Assembly: GCA_035624455.1 (NCBI GenBank)
Contig: DASPRM010000037.1
Location: 1 to 34,664, forward strand
Reading direction: 5' to 3'
Source: Terriglobales bacterium
GTDB taxonomy: Bacteria > Acidobacteriota > Terriglobia > Terriglobales > Acidobacteriaceae
DNA length: 34,664 nucleotides
Part shown: in pieces, positions 8,765 through 17,650 of the stretch
Layout: every line of letters starts with the position of its first letter
How positions within the stretch are numbered: position 1 is the first letter of the stretch
Position numbers and translations under genes: made by a program
The notes under the pieces: generated by a model
What the model saw: the letters and a program-made list of their open reading frames with translations, nothing else
Told to the model about the DNA's origin: nothing
Databases searched by the model: none

Positions 8765-8783
8765 CCGAAGTCTGTAACTTCGG
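8765..8783. other. Perfect 7-bp hairpin in the spacer upstream of the TPR gene
   Basis: CCGAAGT and ACTTCGG are separated by five bases. The hairpin sits about 60 bases upstream of the TPR gene start, within the 200-bp gap to the penicillin-binding protein gene, which also holds a short heptamer patch near 8812-8835. There is no U-run on the side needed for a terminator of either neighbouring minus-strand gene. The function is not clear. Confidence 0.4.
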
Positions 8784-8909
8784 ATGAAAAAAAGCAAATG
8801 GGGGGAAGCCATCAGCGGTCAGCCATCAGACAGCCAGCCAAACCACGGAGCAAGCCGGGTCCCTCGGAGTTTGCAGCGGCCGCATCACTAGGATGGAGGA
8901 ATCTATGAG

Positions 8910-11537
8910 CTATTGCGGAGATTGCTGAGGAGGGGGCTGGGTTTTGTTGCCGTCATTTTTGTCCTCGTCCTTGTCGCCTTTGAAGACGCCAGCGAGCTTT
9001 CCAAAGAAACCCTTCTTTTTCTTGTCCGGAGGGACTGGGAGGGCGGTCCCGGTCATTGGCTCTCCAGGCTGGCCGATGGCGGGTTGTCCGTTGTTGACTG
9101 GAGGCGACGAATTCTGAGACGGCGGTTTGGGTTCGAACACACCGAGAATCTTGGTCAGGATGCTTCCACCCTCGTTCTGCTCGCAGGTTTGCGTCGGCTC
9201 CGTACCGGCAATAAAGGCCACGTAGTAATCATCCGGACAAGCGGCAGTGGCCAACCGGTTGGTAACTTTATCCAGCCGGACGTTTACTACTCCTGCAGGC
9301 TGAGGGAATTCGCCGGTGGAGTATGCGGGAATTTTTACGGCACGCTTCATGAATTCCGCCCAGATGGGCGCTGCGGTCGCACTACCGGAAAGCTTGAGGT
9401 CGCTGTAATCGTCAAATCCCACCCACACGACGCACAGGAGCTTCGTGGTATAGCCGGCAAACCAGCCATCGTGAGAAGTGCCGGTCTTTCCAGCCGCGGG
9501 TGCTGTGAATCCGAATTGGCGCACAGGATAGCCGGTGCCGGTGTTGATGACGTTCTCCATCATGGTGGTCATGACGTAGGCGACACGCGGGTCAAGCACG
9601 ACCGTCTTGTCGGCAGAAAAGTTCTCGATGGGCTCGCCCTGGCTGCTGTGAACGGACTTGACGAATACCGGTGAAAGCCGGACGCCGCCATTGGCGAAAA
9701 CTGTGTAGGCGCTGCTCATATCGAGCGGAGTGGCATCGTAGGCGCCGAGCGCGATCGCCGGGGTCGCCTGGACCGACTTGATTCCTGCTGCCTTGGCCAT
9801 GGTGGCGACGTTGCTATAGCCAACCTGTTCCGCCAGCCGAACGGTCGCGTTGTTCAGGGAATGAGCCAAGGCATATTCGGCTGGGATTTGATCGTGATAT
9901 TCCTGCTTATAGTTGTGCGGCTCGTAGACTTGCGTGCCGCGATCGAAGATAAAGGTGCCAGGGGTATCGTCCAGCATCGAAGCGGGAGTAACAACCGTTG
10001 GGCTGGAAACCACTGCCGTGTTGACCGCGGTTGCATAAACAAAGGGCTTGAAAATGGAACCAGTGGGACGTTGCTTAACAGCGTGATTCAACTGGCTCAT
10101 GCCGTAATTGCGGCCGCCCACCAGAGCCAGCACTTCCCCTGTATGCGGGTCCATAACGATTAGGGCAACTTGGGCGATTGGACCCGAAGCTACCGTGGTT
10201 TCAACTTTGGCGTTTTTGCCCGTGCCGATCTTAGTTTTTTTGGTGCGCAGCTTGGTGACTTGCTGGTCTACCAGCTTGATGCCTGTTTCCACAGCTTCAG
10301 CAGCAGCTCTCTGGAGCTCAGGATCGAGGGTGGTGTAAACCTTGTATTGCTGCTCGTTGACGTCTTTCTCGCCATAGCGGCTGCCAACAAATTCACGCAC
10401 CAGATCGACAAAATACGGGGCGTCGCTGGCTTCAACGTTGGGAGGAGCCAGCTTTAAGGGAACGGCCTTGGCTTTGTCGGCCTGCTCGCGGGTGATGGCG
10501 CCGGTATCAACCATGCTTTCCAGCACCAGGTTCCTACGATCCAGGGCACGCTCGGGATGGCGGTAGGGATTCAGGTAGCTAGGGCGCTGGATGATTCCAG
10601 CCAGTAGGGCAGCTTCAGGCAATGTGATGCTCTGCAGGTCTTTATTGAAATACGACCGCGAAGCTTCCGCGAAACCATGAATCGTGAACGAACCGCGCTG
10701 ACCCATGTCGACCTGATTGGCATAGAGCTCGAAGATCTGCTGCTTGTTGAGTTTATGTTCCAGGTCGATGGCGATCATCATTTCGGTGAGCTTGCGTTTG
10801 ACGGTCTTTTCCGGCGTTAAGAAAAAGCCGCGGGAAATCTGCATAGTGAGGGTTGATCCACCCTGTCCCTTGTGGCGCTCCCGCAAATCGAAGAGGGCGG
10901 CGCCGAAAAGGCGTACGAAATTCACCCCGCCATGCTGGAAGAAGCGGCGATCTTCAATGGCAAGGACGGCGTCCACCATGACCTTGGGGATCTCCTGGTA
11001 GTGGACTACTTGGCGCTTGGCGCGTTCCTCGGCATCCAGAGCGGTGAGCAGAGGCGGCTCTAGTTCGTAGGCGGAAAGAGCGCCTGCGGAGCCCCCAGCA
11101 GTGATCTTGGTGACCTTGCCTCCCGAAATCTGAATGCTGGCGCCATCTTCATTGTGATAGGAGAGCGGTCCAGGCTTGATCTGGATTGCGCCGTCGGCAA
11201 GTTTGTAGGTCCCGACGCCTTCGCTCTTGGCACCCTCGGTGTATCCGGCGCGACGCAACTCGGACACGATCTCCTGAGACTCGATCCGGTCACCAACGGA
11301 AACTGCCCTGGGTCGGGCATAAATCCGCGCGGAGTTAGTGAAAATGGGGCCACGGATCCGCTGCTCCACCATGCGATCGTATTTGTTCCAGTAATACGAA
11401 AAGACAGCCAGGCAGATCACCAGGATCAGTGCCAACGCTGCCAAAGCAGCACGAATCAGAGGATTAGACAAAGAAAGAGCAATCCGCGACCCATTCTTGC
11501 CGGCTCGGAAGTTCGGGATTTTGATTTTTATGGCCAC
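8910..11537 (-). CDS. Class A penicillin-binding protein, PBP1B-like (transglycosylase/transpeptidase)
   Basis: A bifunctional peptidoglycan synthase anchored in the inner membrane with its catalytic domains in the periplasm. The 875-residue chain has a short cytosolic basic N-terminus, a membrane segment near 27-48, a PBP1B-type UB2H-like region near 64-150 (NSARIYARP), and the GT51 glycosyltransferase domain with EDRRFF (catalytic Glu195), GGSTLTMQ (227-233) and the KRKLTEM motif. The transpeptidase has SIFK (494-497), SLNN (560-563) and KTGT (684-687), all intact. The start is GTG at 11537. The tail from about 790 is low-complexity, with two short hydrophobic-basic stretches (ILTKILGVF and GFFGKLAGVFKG) and a Pro/Gln-rich end, which is unusual. 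The gene sits in a minus-strand series with proS upstream. Confidence 0.95.
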   Translation of the reverse strand: MAIKIKIPNFRAGKNGSRIALSLSNPLIRAALAALALILVICLAVFSYYWNKYDRMVEQRIRGPIFTNSARIYARPRAVSVGDRIESQEIVSELRRAGYTEGAKSEGVGTYKLADGAIQIKPGPLSYHNEDGASIQISGGKVTKITAGGSAGALSAYELEPPLLTALDAEERAKRQVVHYQEIPKVMVDAVLAIEDRRFFQHGGVNFVRLFGAALFDLRERHKGQGGSTLTMQISRGFFLTPEKTVKRKLTEMMIAIDLEHKLNKQQIFELYANQVDMGQRGSFTIHGFAEASRSYFNKDLQSITLPEAALLAGIIQRPSYLNPYRHPERALDRRNLVLESMVDTGAITREQADKAKAVPLKLAPPNVEASDAPYFVDLVREFVGSRYGEKDVNEQQYKVYTTLDPELQRAAAEAVETGIKLVDQQVTKLRTKKTKIGTGKNAKVETTVASGPIAQVALIVMDPHTGEVLALVGGRNYGMSQLNHAVKQRPTGSIFKPFVYATAVNTAVVSSPTVVTPASMLDDTPGTFIFDRGTQVYEPHNYKQEYHDQIPAEYALAHSLNNATVRLAEQVGYSNVATMAKAAGIKSVQATPAIALGAYDATPLDMSSAYTVFANGGVRLSPVFVKSVHSSQGEPIENFSADKTVVLDPRVAYVMTTMMENVINTGTGYPVRQFGFTAPAAGKTGTSHDGWFAGYTTKLLCVVWVGFDDYSDLKLSGSATAAPIWAEFMKRAVKIPAYSTGEFPQPAGVVNVRLDKVTNRLATAACPDDYYVAFIAGTEPTQTCEQNEGGSILTKILGVFEPKPPSQNSSPPVNNGQPAIGQPGEPMTGTALPVPPDKKKKGFFGKLAGVFKGDKDEDKNDGNKTQPPPQQSPQ

Positions 11538-11717
11538 AGGCTAAGCAGCGGAGACCCCGCTTCTATTTCAGACGATGCAGCGCGACAAAAAGTTATCTGA
11601 GTATTGCTTCTCGTAAGGAGCATCCTGGCCAGAGCGCATTGGTTCCTATTGTAAGGCACGCGGTCTATGCACGGTTATCCTCATTGGTGCTGGTCCACAA
11701 GTGTGAGCCGTTCAGTT

Positions 11718-12062
11718 TCAGATGACTGATTTGTTTTTGCTCGAGGGTGTGAAAGTCAAATCCAGGGGGTAAAACGGAAGATCGACGTGCATCGTGTACT
11801 GGGTGCTGATGGTTACGCTGTTGCCAGCGCGCTTGACTTCGATCTGCTCGGGAGTCACCGGGATGTCCAGCGACTGAGCTTTCTTGTAGATCGAGTTGCG
11901 CATATCGTTCTCGCTCTTGGAGGTGTAAGTGTTGATCTTCACCTCTTCGTCAATGGCGTCTTGTAACTGGTAATTGCTAACGTAGACGGGAATGACGAGG
12001 TAGCCGGCGTAGATGCCAGCCACGAGGACGAGAACCCCAAGCAGAGCCCTTATTTTCTTCAT
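11718..12062 (-). CDS. Small membrane-anchored protein of unknown function
   Basis: A 114-residue protein. Residues 1-28 (MKKIRALLGVLVLVAGIYAGYLVIP) form an uncleaved anchor or signal segment. The rest is a small soluble domain with a helical stretch (QLQDAIDEEVKINTYTSKSE) and a beta-rich end (NSVTISTQYTMHVDLPFYPLDLTF). The architecture resembles DUF4845-like small anchored proteins, but I cannot confirm a family. The ATG at 12062 lies 45 bases after the proS stop on the same strand, so the two are likely cotranscribed. The 180-bp gap to the penicillin-binding protein shows nothing clear. Confidence 0.75.
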   Translation of the reverse strand: MKKIRALLGVLVLVAGIYAGYLVIPVYVSNYQLQDAIDEEVKINTYTSKSENDMRNSIYKKAQSLDIPVTPEQIEVKRAGNSVTISTQYTMHVDLPFYPLDLTFTPSSKNKSVI

Positions 12063-12107
12063 ACCGACGCGAAACCAGAATTTCGACCGAGCGGTGATGT
12101 GAGAAGG

Positions 12108-13871
12108 CTAGGCTTCCAGCAACTTCCGCATCACGCTCACAACGTCGGGGATGTTAGCATCGCGACTTTGCCGTGTCGAGCGCGTCAATAGCTCAACCTG
12201 ACCTTTGGTAACCTTCTTGCCAACAGTGATCCGGAATGGGATACCGACCAGGTCAGCGTCCTTGAATTTCACTCCGGGGCGCTCATCCCGGTCATCTACA
12301 AGGACCTCAAACCCTGCTTTTTGCAGGTCTTGCGCAATCTCGAGAGCGGTCTGAAGCAGTTCATCTTCAGTCACGTTGGTAGGGGTAATCACGACTTCGA
12401 AGGGGGCAATGGCGGCAGGGAGCCAGAAGCCTTCTGCGTCATGGTTCTGCTCGATGGCAGAGGTCAGGATACGTTCCATCCCGATGCCATAGCTGCCCAT
12501 AATGGGAGTGACTTCCTTCCCATCCTGGTTGAGCACCCGCGATCCCATCGATTCCGAGTACTTGCAGCCAAGCTTGAAAATGTGACCGATCTCGACAGCC
12601 TTTGCTACTTTCAACGGCTTACCGCAATTCGGACAGCCTTCGCCCTCGGAAACGGTGCGCAGGTCAGCCCAGCCGGTGACATGAAAATCTTTCCCGGGGG
12701 TCAGATTTCTAACGTGGCAGTCCTCTTTGTTAGCGCCGGCAATCAGGTTCTTGCGCCCTTGTAACGCCTGGTCGAGCAGCAACCAAGGGCCAGGAGTGCC
12801 ATTGATCGAAGGGGCCCACTCGATTCCCAGGGGGCCTAGGAATCCTGGAGGCGCGCCGAAGAGTTGGTGGATCTCATCCTCCTGCATGGGGCGGAATTGC
12901 ATTCCACCCAAAGCCGAGGACAGCTTGGCTTCGTTCAACATGTGATCGCCGCGCATCAGAACGATCACCGGACGGGTCTGTGTCGAGCCGCTATGCTCCT
13001 CTGTGGTATCGATGGCCATATACGCCAGAGTCTTCATCTTGTTCGTGGGCGAGACCCCCAGAAAGCGAGCGACGTCTTCGATGGTCTTCTGGCCGGGAGT
13101 GCGAACCAGTTCGGGCGCTTTGGCAGTGGCCGGCAGGTCTTCCACGGCTTCTACCTTCGACGAAGCCTTTTCAAGATTGGCAGAGTACTGGCATCCCGCA
13201 CAGCTCACGACGAGATCTTCCCCCGCTTCGGTGTACACCATGAACTCATGCGATTGCGATCCGCCCATGGCGCCGGAGTGCGCTTCTACGACCTGGTACT
13301 TCAGCCCGCAGCGATCGAAGATGCGGCCGTAGACGTCATAGTGCTTTCGATAAGAGAGATCGAGGCCGGCGTCATCGATGTCGAAGGAGTAGGAGTCTTT
13401 CATGACGAACTGGCGCACACGCAGCAGACCTGATTTCGGCCGCGGCTCGTCGCGAAACTTGGTCTGAATCTGATACCAGATCTGAGGCAGCTGCTTGTAG
13501 CTGCGGAGTTCCTTGCGGGCGATTTCGGACATGACTTCTTCGGCGGTCATACCCAGGCAGAGGTCGGCGCCCTTGCGGTCCTTGAGGCGGAACATGTTTT
13601 CGCCCATCGCAGCCCAGCGGCCGCTGGCCTCCCAGATCTCGCGTGGATGCAATGCGGGCAAGTAAAACTCCTGCCCGATTTTGTTCATCTCCTGGCGGAC
13701 GATCTCGATGATCTTGAGCAGGGATCGCTGGCCCAGGAAAAGATAGCTATAGATTCCTGCGGAAAGCTGACGGATATAACCCGCGCGCAGCAAGTATTTG
13801 TGGCTGGCGACTTCGGCATCGGCCGGAGCTTCGCGCAGCGTGGGGATGAATAGTTGCGACCAACGATACAT
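12108..13871 (-). CDS. proS: Prolyl-tRNA synthetase, bacterial type with editing domain
   Basis: Charges tRNA-Pro with proline in the cytosol. The 587-residue chain opens with [35 protein letters not shown]-type sequence typical of the bacterial enzyme. The class II motif 2 region has [17 protein letters not shown], and motif 3 has [11 protein letters not shown]. The YbaK-like editing insertion lies at about residues 250-400 ([30 protein letters not shown]). The anticodon-binding domain closes the protein ([45 protein letters not shown]). The length matches the bacterial family. It is the first gene of a minus-strand run. Confidence 0.97.
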   Translation of the reverse strand: MYRWSQLFIPTLREAPADAEVASHKYLLRAGYIRQLSAGIYSYLFLGQRSLLKIIEIVRQEMNKIGQEFYLPALHPREIWEASGRWAAMGENMFRLKDRKGADLCLGMTAEEVMSEIARKELRSYKQLPQIWYQIQTKFRDEPRPKSGLLRVRQFVMKDSYSFDIDDAGLDLSYRKHYDVYGRIFDRCGLKYQVVEAHSGAMGGSQSHEFMVYTEAGEDLVVSCAGCQYSANLEKASSKVEAVEDLPATAKAPELVRTPGQKTIEDVARFLGVSPTNKMKTLAYMAIDTTEEHSGSTQTRPVIVLMRGDHMLNEAKLSSALGGMQFRPMQEDEIHQLFGAPPGFLGPLGIEWAPSINGTPGPWLLLDQALQGRKNLIAGANKEDCHVRNLTPGKDFHVTGWADLRTVSEGEGCPNCGKPLKVAKAVEIGHIFKLGCKYSESMGSRVLNQDGKEVTPIMGSYGIGMERILTSAIEQNHDAEGFWLPAAIAPFEVVITPTNVTEDELLQTALEIAQDLQKAGFEVLVDDRDERPGVKFKDADLVGIPFRITVGKKVTKGQVELLTRSTRQSRDANIPDVVSVMRKLLEA

Positions 13872-14234
13872 GCAGGAGCGTCCCTGGATTGGAATTCATG
13901 ATTGTAACGGAAAGCGCCGGCGGGGCAGCGATCAGCGGTCAGTTACTCAGAACCGAAAACCATTGAGACATGGGGGACTTGCCTTGGGGGTTGTCCTGGC
14001 AGACTTCGTATCGTTCCCGAGTGCTAATTAATGAATGTGAATGGTGATGGCCAGGTGAACGGTTTTTCCATCCGTGCAAGCAATCTTCAACTTCTTTGCG
14101 CCAAAGGAAAGCAAGTGAAGGCGGAGTCAATTCTGCAAGGAAATGCGGGTCCGAACTGGGATAGGCTACGGGCAAGTGTCTGGCGCTCACGCCAGTTTCT
14201 TGCAGGTGCAAATTTCAAGAAAAGGAGAAGTTCC
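13872..14234. other. Intergenic region between proS and the YidB-OmpA gene (divergent promoters)
   Basis: A 363-bp spacer between divergent genes that must carry both promoters. It has one short heptamer patch (GCGATCAGCGGTCAG at about 13928-13942) and GAGTGCTAA at 14019-14027. The latter matches half of a CIRCE element, but the other arm is missing. An open reading frame from 14031 is in frame with the downstream gene, but it lacks a ribosome site and family-like sequence before 14235. I see no convincing promoter boxes. Confidence 0.4.
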
Positions 14235-15227
14235 ATGGGTGCTCTCGATATGGTCTTGAATGAAGTGGAGAACCGCTTTGGCATGAGCACCACGAGCGCC
14301 GGTTCTCTTCTTTCCAGCCTTTTGACGTTCATCACACAGCAGGATGGTGGTTTGAGCGGATTTCTGGATCGCTTCCAGCGCGCTGGCCTGGGAAGTTGGG
14401 TCAAGTCGTGGCTGGGGGGTGATGCCAAAGCTATTGCTCCGGAAAGCGTAGAAAATGTTCTGGGCAGAAACACGATTGAAACCATGGCCACCAAGGCGGG
14501 TCTCTCAACTTCTACCGCGACGTCTGCCGTGGCTGCTATGTTGCCAGCCTTGATCCAAAAACTAGCGCCCGGGGGGACCATACCAACCCGCTTGCCCTCG
14601 GACATCATGTCGTACATTAGCGGTCCCACTGCGGCCCTCGCTTCCGGTACGCGGCAAGCGGTTTATGCCGCAGAGAGGGCGGCGGAGAAAACTGGAATCT
14701 CGCGTTGGTTGTGGCCGTTGCTGGCTCTGATAGTGCTTGCGCTACTGGGTTTGTGGTTCTGGAATCGTCGCGAACCGGTGAAAACATCGGCTTTCAATGT
14801 CCAAGAGCAACTGCGGCTGGCATCGGAGAGAGCCACAACGGCGCTGGCATCTTTGAAGCCGGGGTACAGTTCCCAGGACCTAGTGGGCGCTTTGAATCTG
14901 TATGTGATCAATTTTTCGACTGGGAGTGCGCAGCTTCCCAGCGAGAGCTACGATTTTCTGAACAAGGCGGCGGCTGCAATGCAGGCTGCGCCCTCGGGAA
15001 CGACGATCGAAGTAGGCGGTCACACCGACAACGTGGGAGACGCGTCAGCCAATGCGCAACTCTCGGAGAAGCGAGCCGATTCGGTGCGGGATTATCTGGT
15101 CAAGCAGGGAGTGAATCCCTCCGCTCTGGTGGCTAAAGGCTATGGAGACACGAGGCCTGTCGCCAGCAACGACACTGAGGAGGGCAGGTTCCGTAATCGA
15201 AGGATTGAATTTTCGGTCATGAGGTGA
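14235..15227 (+). CDS. YidB/DUF937-like domain fused through a membrane segment to an OmpA peptidoglycan-binding domain
   Basis: A 330-residue protein. Residues 1-130 match the YidB/DUF937 pattern (ALDMVLNEVENRFG, LLSSLLTFITQQDGGLSGFLDRF, GLGSWVKSWLGGD, LPALIQKLAPGG). A single membrane helix lies at 157-176 (WLWPLLALIVLALLGLWFW), followed by an OmpA C-terminal domain from about 215 to 330 (INFSTGSAQLP, EVGGHTDNVGD, LSEKRADSVRDYLV, GYGDTRPVASN, RNRRIEFSV). The predicted topology puts YidB in the cytosol and OmpA in the periplasm, bound to peptidoglycan. The start is the ATG at 14235, with AAGGAG about nine bases upstream. A strong terminator follows at 15250-15281. The role is unknown; the domain joining suggests linking a cytosolic function to the wall. 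Confidence 0.9.
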   Translation: MGALDMVLNEVENRFGMSTTSAGSLLSSLLTFITQQDGGLSGFLDRFQRAGLGSWVKSWLGGDAKAIAPESVENVLGRNTIETMATKAGLSTSTATSAVAAMLPALIQKLAPGGTIPTRLPSDIMSYISGPTAALASGTRQAVYAAERAAEKTGISRWLWPLLALIVLALLGLWFWNRREPVKTSAFNVQEQLRLASERATTALASLKPGYSSQDLVGALNLYVINFSTGSAQLPSESYDFLNKAAAAMQAAPSGTTIEVGGHTDNVGDASANAQLSEKRADSVRDYLVKQGVNPSALVAKGYGDTRPVASNDTEEGRFRNRRIEFSVMR

Positions 15228-15249
15228 TCGCGGTAGTCGATGAGGAATT

Positions 15250-15281
15250 GGCCCGTACAGCAGCGCTGTTCGGGCCTTTTT
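15250..15281 (+). terminator. Rho-independent terminator of the YidB-OmpA gene
   Basis: GGCCCG (15250-15255) pairs with CGGGCC (15271-15276). After one T-T mismatch, ACAGC (15257-15261) pairs with GCTGT (15265-15269) around an AGC loop. TTTTT follows directly. It starts 22 bases past the stop codon. Confidence 0.92.
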
Positions 15282-15378
15282 GTTCATCAGTTGCTTCGCG
15301 TTACTGAAGGCTAGGACCACCAGAGAGGTTGACCGTGGCATCAAAAATAAAGAAGCTGGCCCCTTGGAGGAGCAGGGA

Positions 15379-15579
15379 ATGGTACGGTCTTTGGTCGCAT
15401 TTGGATGGTTGCGGGATCTGGTGATCGTGGTTCTGGTTTTAGCAGGAAATTTCATTCGCCATACTTCTCCGTGGGTGGGAACTACCGTCATTGCGGGAGC
15501 GGTCGTAGTCTTCGTGGAGCGCTTCTTGTGGAACTGGTATCTGTTTGACCTGGAGAAACAGCAATCGGGCAATCAGTAG
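15379..15579 (+). CDS. 66-residue membrane protein
   Basis: A small protein beginning MVRSLVAFGWLRDLVIVVLVLAG, with two predicted membrane helices (about residues 8-25 and 32-52, the second VGTTVIAGAVVVFVERFLWNW) and a short charged end. The ATG at 15379 has GGAGG eight bases upstream, which decides it over the longer open frame starting near 15280 inside the terminator trail. No family is recognised. It lies alone between a terminator and a 320-bp spacer. It could be a small envelope or stress protein, but nothing in the sequence says which. Confidence 0.65.
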   Translation: MVRSLVAFGWLRDLVIVVLVLAGNFIRHTSPWVGTTVIAGAVVVFVERFLWNWYLFDLEKQQSGNQ

Positions 15580-15900
15580 TCAGGCGCAGCAACCACAACT
15601 GCGTCAGTACTCGGCACATAGGAACCTGCACCCGGCGTTCGGCACTCGCCGTTCGGCGCTGGTCACTAAGCACCAGGCATTCAGCACGCAAGTAAAGGGT
15701 GAGACGTAGAGGAACGGAGTTCGCCCAGAACGCGGCTATAGCTTGATCTCTCAGACCAGCGAAAAAACCCGGAAAGAGCGCCAGTTGGACTGATATCCTT
15801 TCGTGTTTACGAAAAGCGAGCGGCTACGTCTCATATCGTGTTGAGCGTGGAAACAACCAGCAACGATCGACTACCCGAATCGCATTCTCGAGGAGGGAAC
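15556..15900. other. Spacer with heptamer remnants and a small palindrome upstream of the aldo/keto reductase
   Basis: From 15556 to 15690 the sequence is a run of decayed heptamer units (CAATCAGTAGTCAGG, then GTTCGGCACTCGCCGTTCGGCGC and CAGGCATTCAGCACGC). At 15799-15814 TTTCGT and ACGAAA form a perfect 6-bp palindrome with a four-base gap, about 85 bases before the reductase start, a possible operator. TTGGAC at 15785 could be a -35 box, but no good -10 follows. There is no gene here. Confidence 0.4.
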
Positions 15901-16770
15901 TTGAAGCGCCGAGAATTTATCGTTCGCACTGCTTGCGGGCTGGGAGCGGCCTGGCTCAGTTCCAAGACTTTAAGGGCCGTTCCCCTGACCTCGGCCCCAC
16001 GCAAGTTCAGCGCCTCCGATACCGTGGTCCTGGGAAACACTGGTATTCGGACCAGCCGGCTGGCAATGGGAACCGGGACTGTGGGAGTCGGTCACCACTC
16101 GCATCAGACCGCGCTGGGCATCGATGGTCTTTCTCGTCTGTTACTGAATGGTTATGAAAACGGGCTGCGATTCTTTGATGCGGCTGATTCGTATGGCAGC
16201 CATCCGCATGTGGCTGAGGCACTCAAGCATGTTCCCCGCGACAAGGTCACGGTTTTGACCAAGACGTGGTCGCGTGATGGCGCCGGGGTTCGTGCCGACC
16301 TGGACCGTTTCCGCCGCGAACTGGGCGTCGACTACATCGATATCGCGCTGATGCATTGCCTTACCGAAAGCGATTGGACCGATCGCTACAAAGGCGCGAT
16401 GGACGCGCTTTCCGAAGCTAAGCAGAAAGGAGTCATTCGCGCGCACGGTTGCTCCTGCCATAGCATCGGCGCTCTGCGAGCTGCTGCCGCCTCACCGTGG
16501 GTAGAAGTAGATTTGGCGCGCATCAATCCGGTAGGAGCCGAAATGGATGCCGATCCTAAGACGGTGGCTGAAGTACTCAGCCAGATGCGGGCGGCCGGCA
16601 AAGCTGTGGTCGGTATGAAGATTCTGGGCGCGGGAGCGCTGCGCAACCGTCAGGATGAGGCGCTGAAGTACGCGCTATCACTGGACCTGCTGCACGCTTT
16701 TACAATCGGCGCGGAGAGCAAGACCGAGCAGGAAGATCTGATCAGAAGGATTGCGGCGGTGAGTGTTTAG
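15901..16770 (+). CDS. Tat-exported aldo/keto reductase family protein
   Basis: A 289-residue NAD(P)H-dependent oxidoreductase of the AKR fold. The N-terminus (L/M)KRREFIVRTACGLGAAWL is a twin-arginine signal, so the folded enzyme probably acts in the periplasm. The catalytic tetrad is visible: Asp93 and Tyr98 in FFDAADSYGSH, Lys121 in VLTKTWS, His152 in IALMHCL. The start chosen is TTG at 15901, because GAGGAGGG lies six to seven bases upstream and the Arg pair then falls at residues 3-4. An open frame reaches back to 15838 without a ribosome site. Tat-AKR proteins are frequent in Acidobacteria and Planctomycetes; the substrate is unknown. The chain is short for an AKR, and some C-terminal barrel elements may be reduced. 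Confidence 0.85.
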   Translation: MKRREFIVRTACGLGAAWLSSKTLRAVPLTSAPRKFSASDTVVLGNTGIRTSRLAMGTGTVGVGHHSHQTALGIDGLSRLLLNGYENGLRFFDAADSYGSHPHVAEALKHVPRDKVTVLTKTWSRDGAGVRADLDRFRRELGVDYIDIALMHCLTESDWTDRYKGAMDALSEAKQKGVIRAHGCSCHSIGALRAAAASPWVEVDLARINPVGAEMDADPKTVAEVLSQMRAAGKAVVGMKILGAGALRNRQDEALKYALSLDLLHAFTIGAESKTEQEDLIRRIAAVSV

Positions 16771-16772
16771 CC

Positions 16773-16812
16773 GTTAAATCGCTAATTGCTAAATGCTGAC
16801 TGTTTTTTCAGC
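16773..16812. repeat. Short heptamer tract at the convergent gene ends
   Basis: CGCTAATTGCTAAATGCTGACTG is a diverged tract of the GCTGATT heptamer. The following TTTTTTCAGC lets GCTGA pair with TCAGC across a T-rich loop. It lies between the reductase stop and the permease stop. It may help end the plus transcript, but the stem is short. Confidence 0.45.
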
Positions 16813-17650
16813 TAATCACCCGCTTCACGAATCCTCGAATCCCGATCCAAGACAAGATCAGCAGCGATAAAACGAGCGCGGCCAGAACGACAGGCGAGGG
16901 CATGTGCGGTAAAGCCGGCGTAAGCGCAGCGCGCAGACCTTCGCTCATGTACACCAACGGATTCAGGAGCACCAGCACTTGTAGCCAGCGCACGCTGTGT
17001 AGCAGCGCCCAGGGATAGTAGACGCAGCCCAAAAACGTAACCGGGATCACTACCACGGCGAAAATCAGATTAATCTGCTGCGGCTTGGCGATAGTGCCGA
17101 GCGCCAGGCCCATGGCTCCGGAAACGAGACCAGCCAGCACGATCACCGTTAGCAGGAATGCCCAGCTCGAAACGTGCACGTGCACCGGCATGGAGGGAAT
17201 GAAGTAGGCAAGAGGGAACACCACTCCAGCTGCGATCACACTTTGCACCGCGCTGAATACGATTTTTTCCGCGGCGACTCCTCCGGTTGGAAGCGGAGCC
17301 ATAATGCGGTCGAACAACTCTCCACCCACGCCGAGTTCAATCGCCAGCGGCAGGGCCACTGCCATGATTCCCTGGAACATGATGGCGATGGCCATCAGTC
17401 CGGGAAGGATGACCGTGCCGAAACTCACGCTGGAGCCTGTGGTGAACCCCTGGCCAATCCGCGGGAAAACGTAAGTGAATACGAAAACGAAAAACAGCGG
17501 GTTCATGACGGTGCGCACGACGAAGGCGGCAGCTTCGCGGCGCAGCACACATATATCGCGAAGCATGAGTCCACCGAAGGCGTGCGCATAGGCAGATGCG
17601 CGGTGCATCTGCGGCTCGGTTGTCGGCAAAGAAAGCGCTGCTTCAGTCAC
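16808..17650 (-). CDS. ABC-2 type transporter permease
   Basis: The membrane subunit of a two-component ABC exporter of the DrrB/NodJ type. The 280-residue chain has six hydrophobic segments, for example MNPLFFVFVFTYVFP, VILPGLMAIAIMFQGIMAVALPLAI, WAFLLTVIVLAGLVSGAMGLALG, INLIFAVVVIPVTFLGCVYYP and VVLAALVLSLLILSWIG. The ABC-2 signature-like stretch near LNPLVYMSEGLRAAL is present. GTG at 17650 overlaps the end of the ATPase gene by eight bases (GTGACTGA), so translation is probably coupled. It may export a drug, lipid or polysaccharide precursor; the sequence does not show which. Confidence 0.92.
   Translation of the reverse strand: MTEAALSLPTTEPQMHRASAYAHAFGGLMLRDICVLRREAAAFVVRTVMNPLFFVFVFTYVFPRIGQGFTTGSSVSFGTVILPGLMAIAIMFQGIMAVALPLAIELGVGGELFDRIMAPLPTGGVAAEKIVFSAVQSVIAAGVVFPLAYFIPSMPVHVHVSSWAFLLTVIVLAGLVSGAMGLALGTIAKPQQINLIFAVVVIPVTFLGCVYYPWALLHSVRWLQVLVLLNPLVYMSEGLRAALTPALPHMPSPVVLAALVLSLLILSWIGIRGFVKRVIS

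Noticed and set aside
14010-14030. CIRCE heat-shock operator (GAGTGCTAA)
   Set aside because: Only the right half is present; nothing close to TTAGCACTC lies nine bases upstream.
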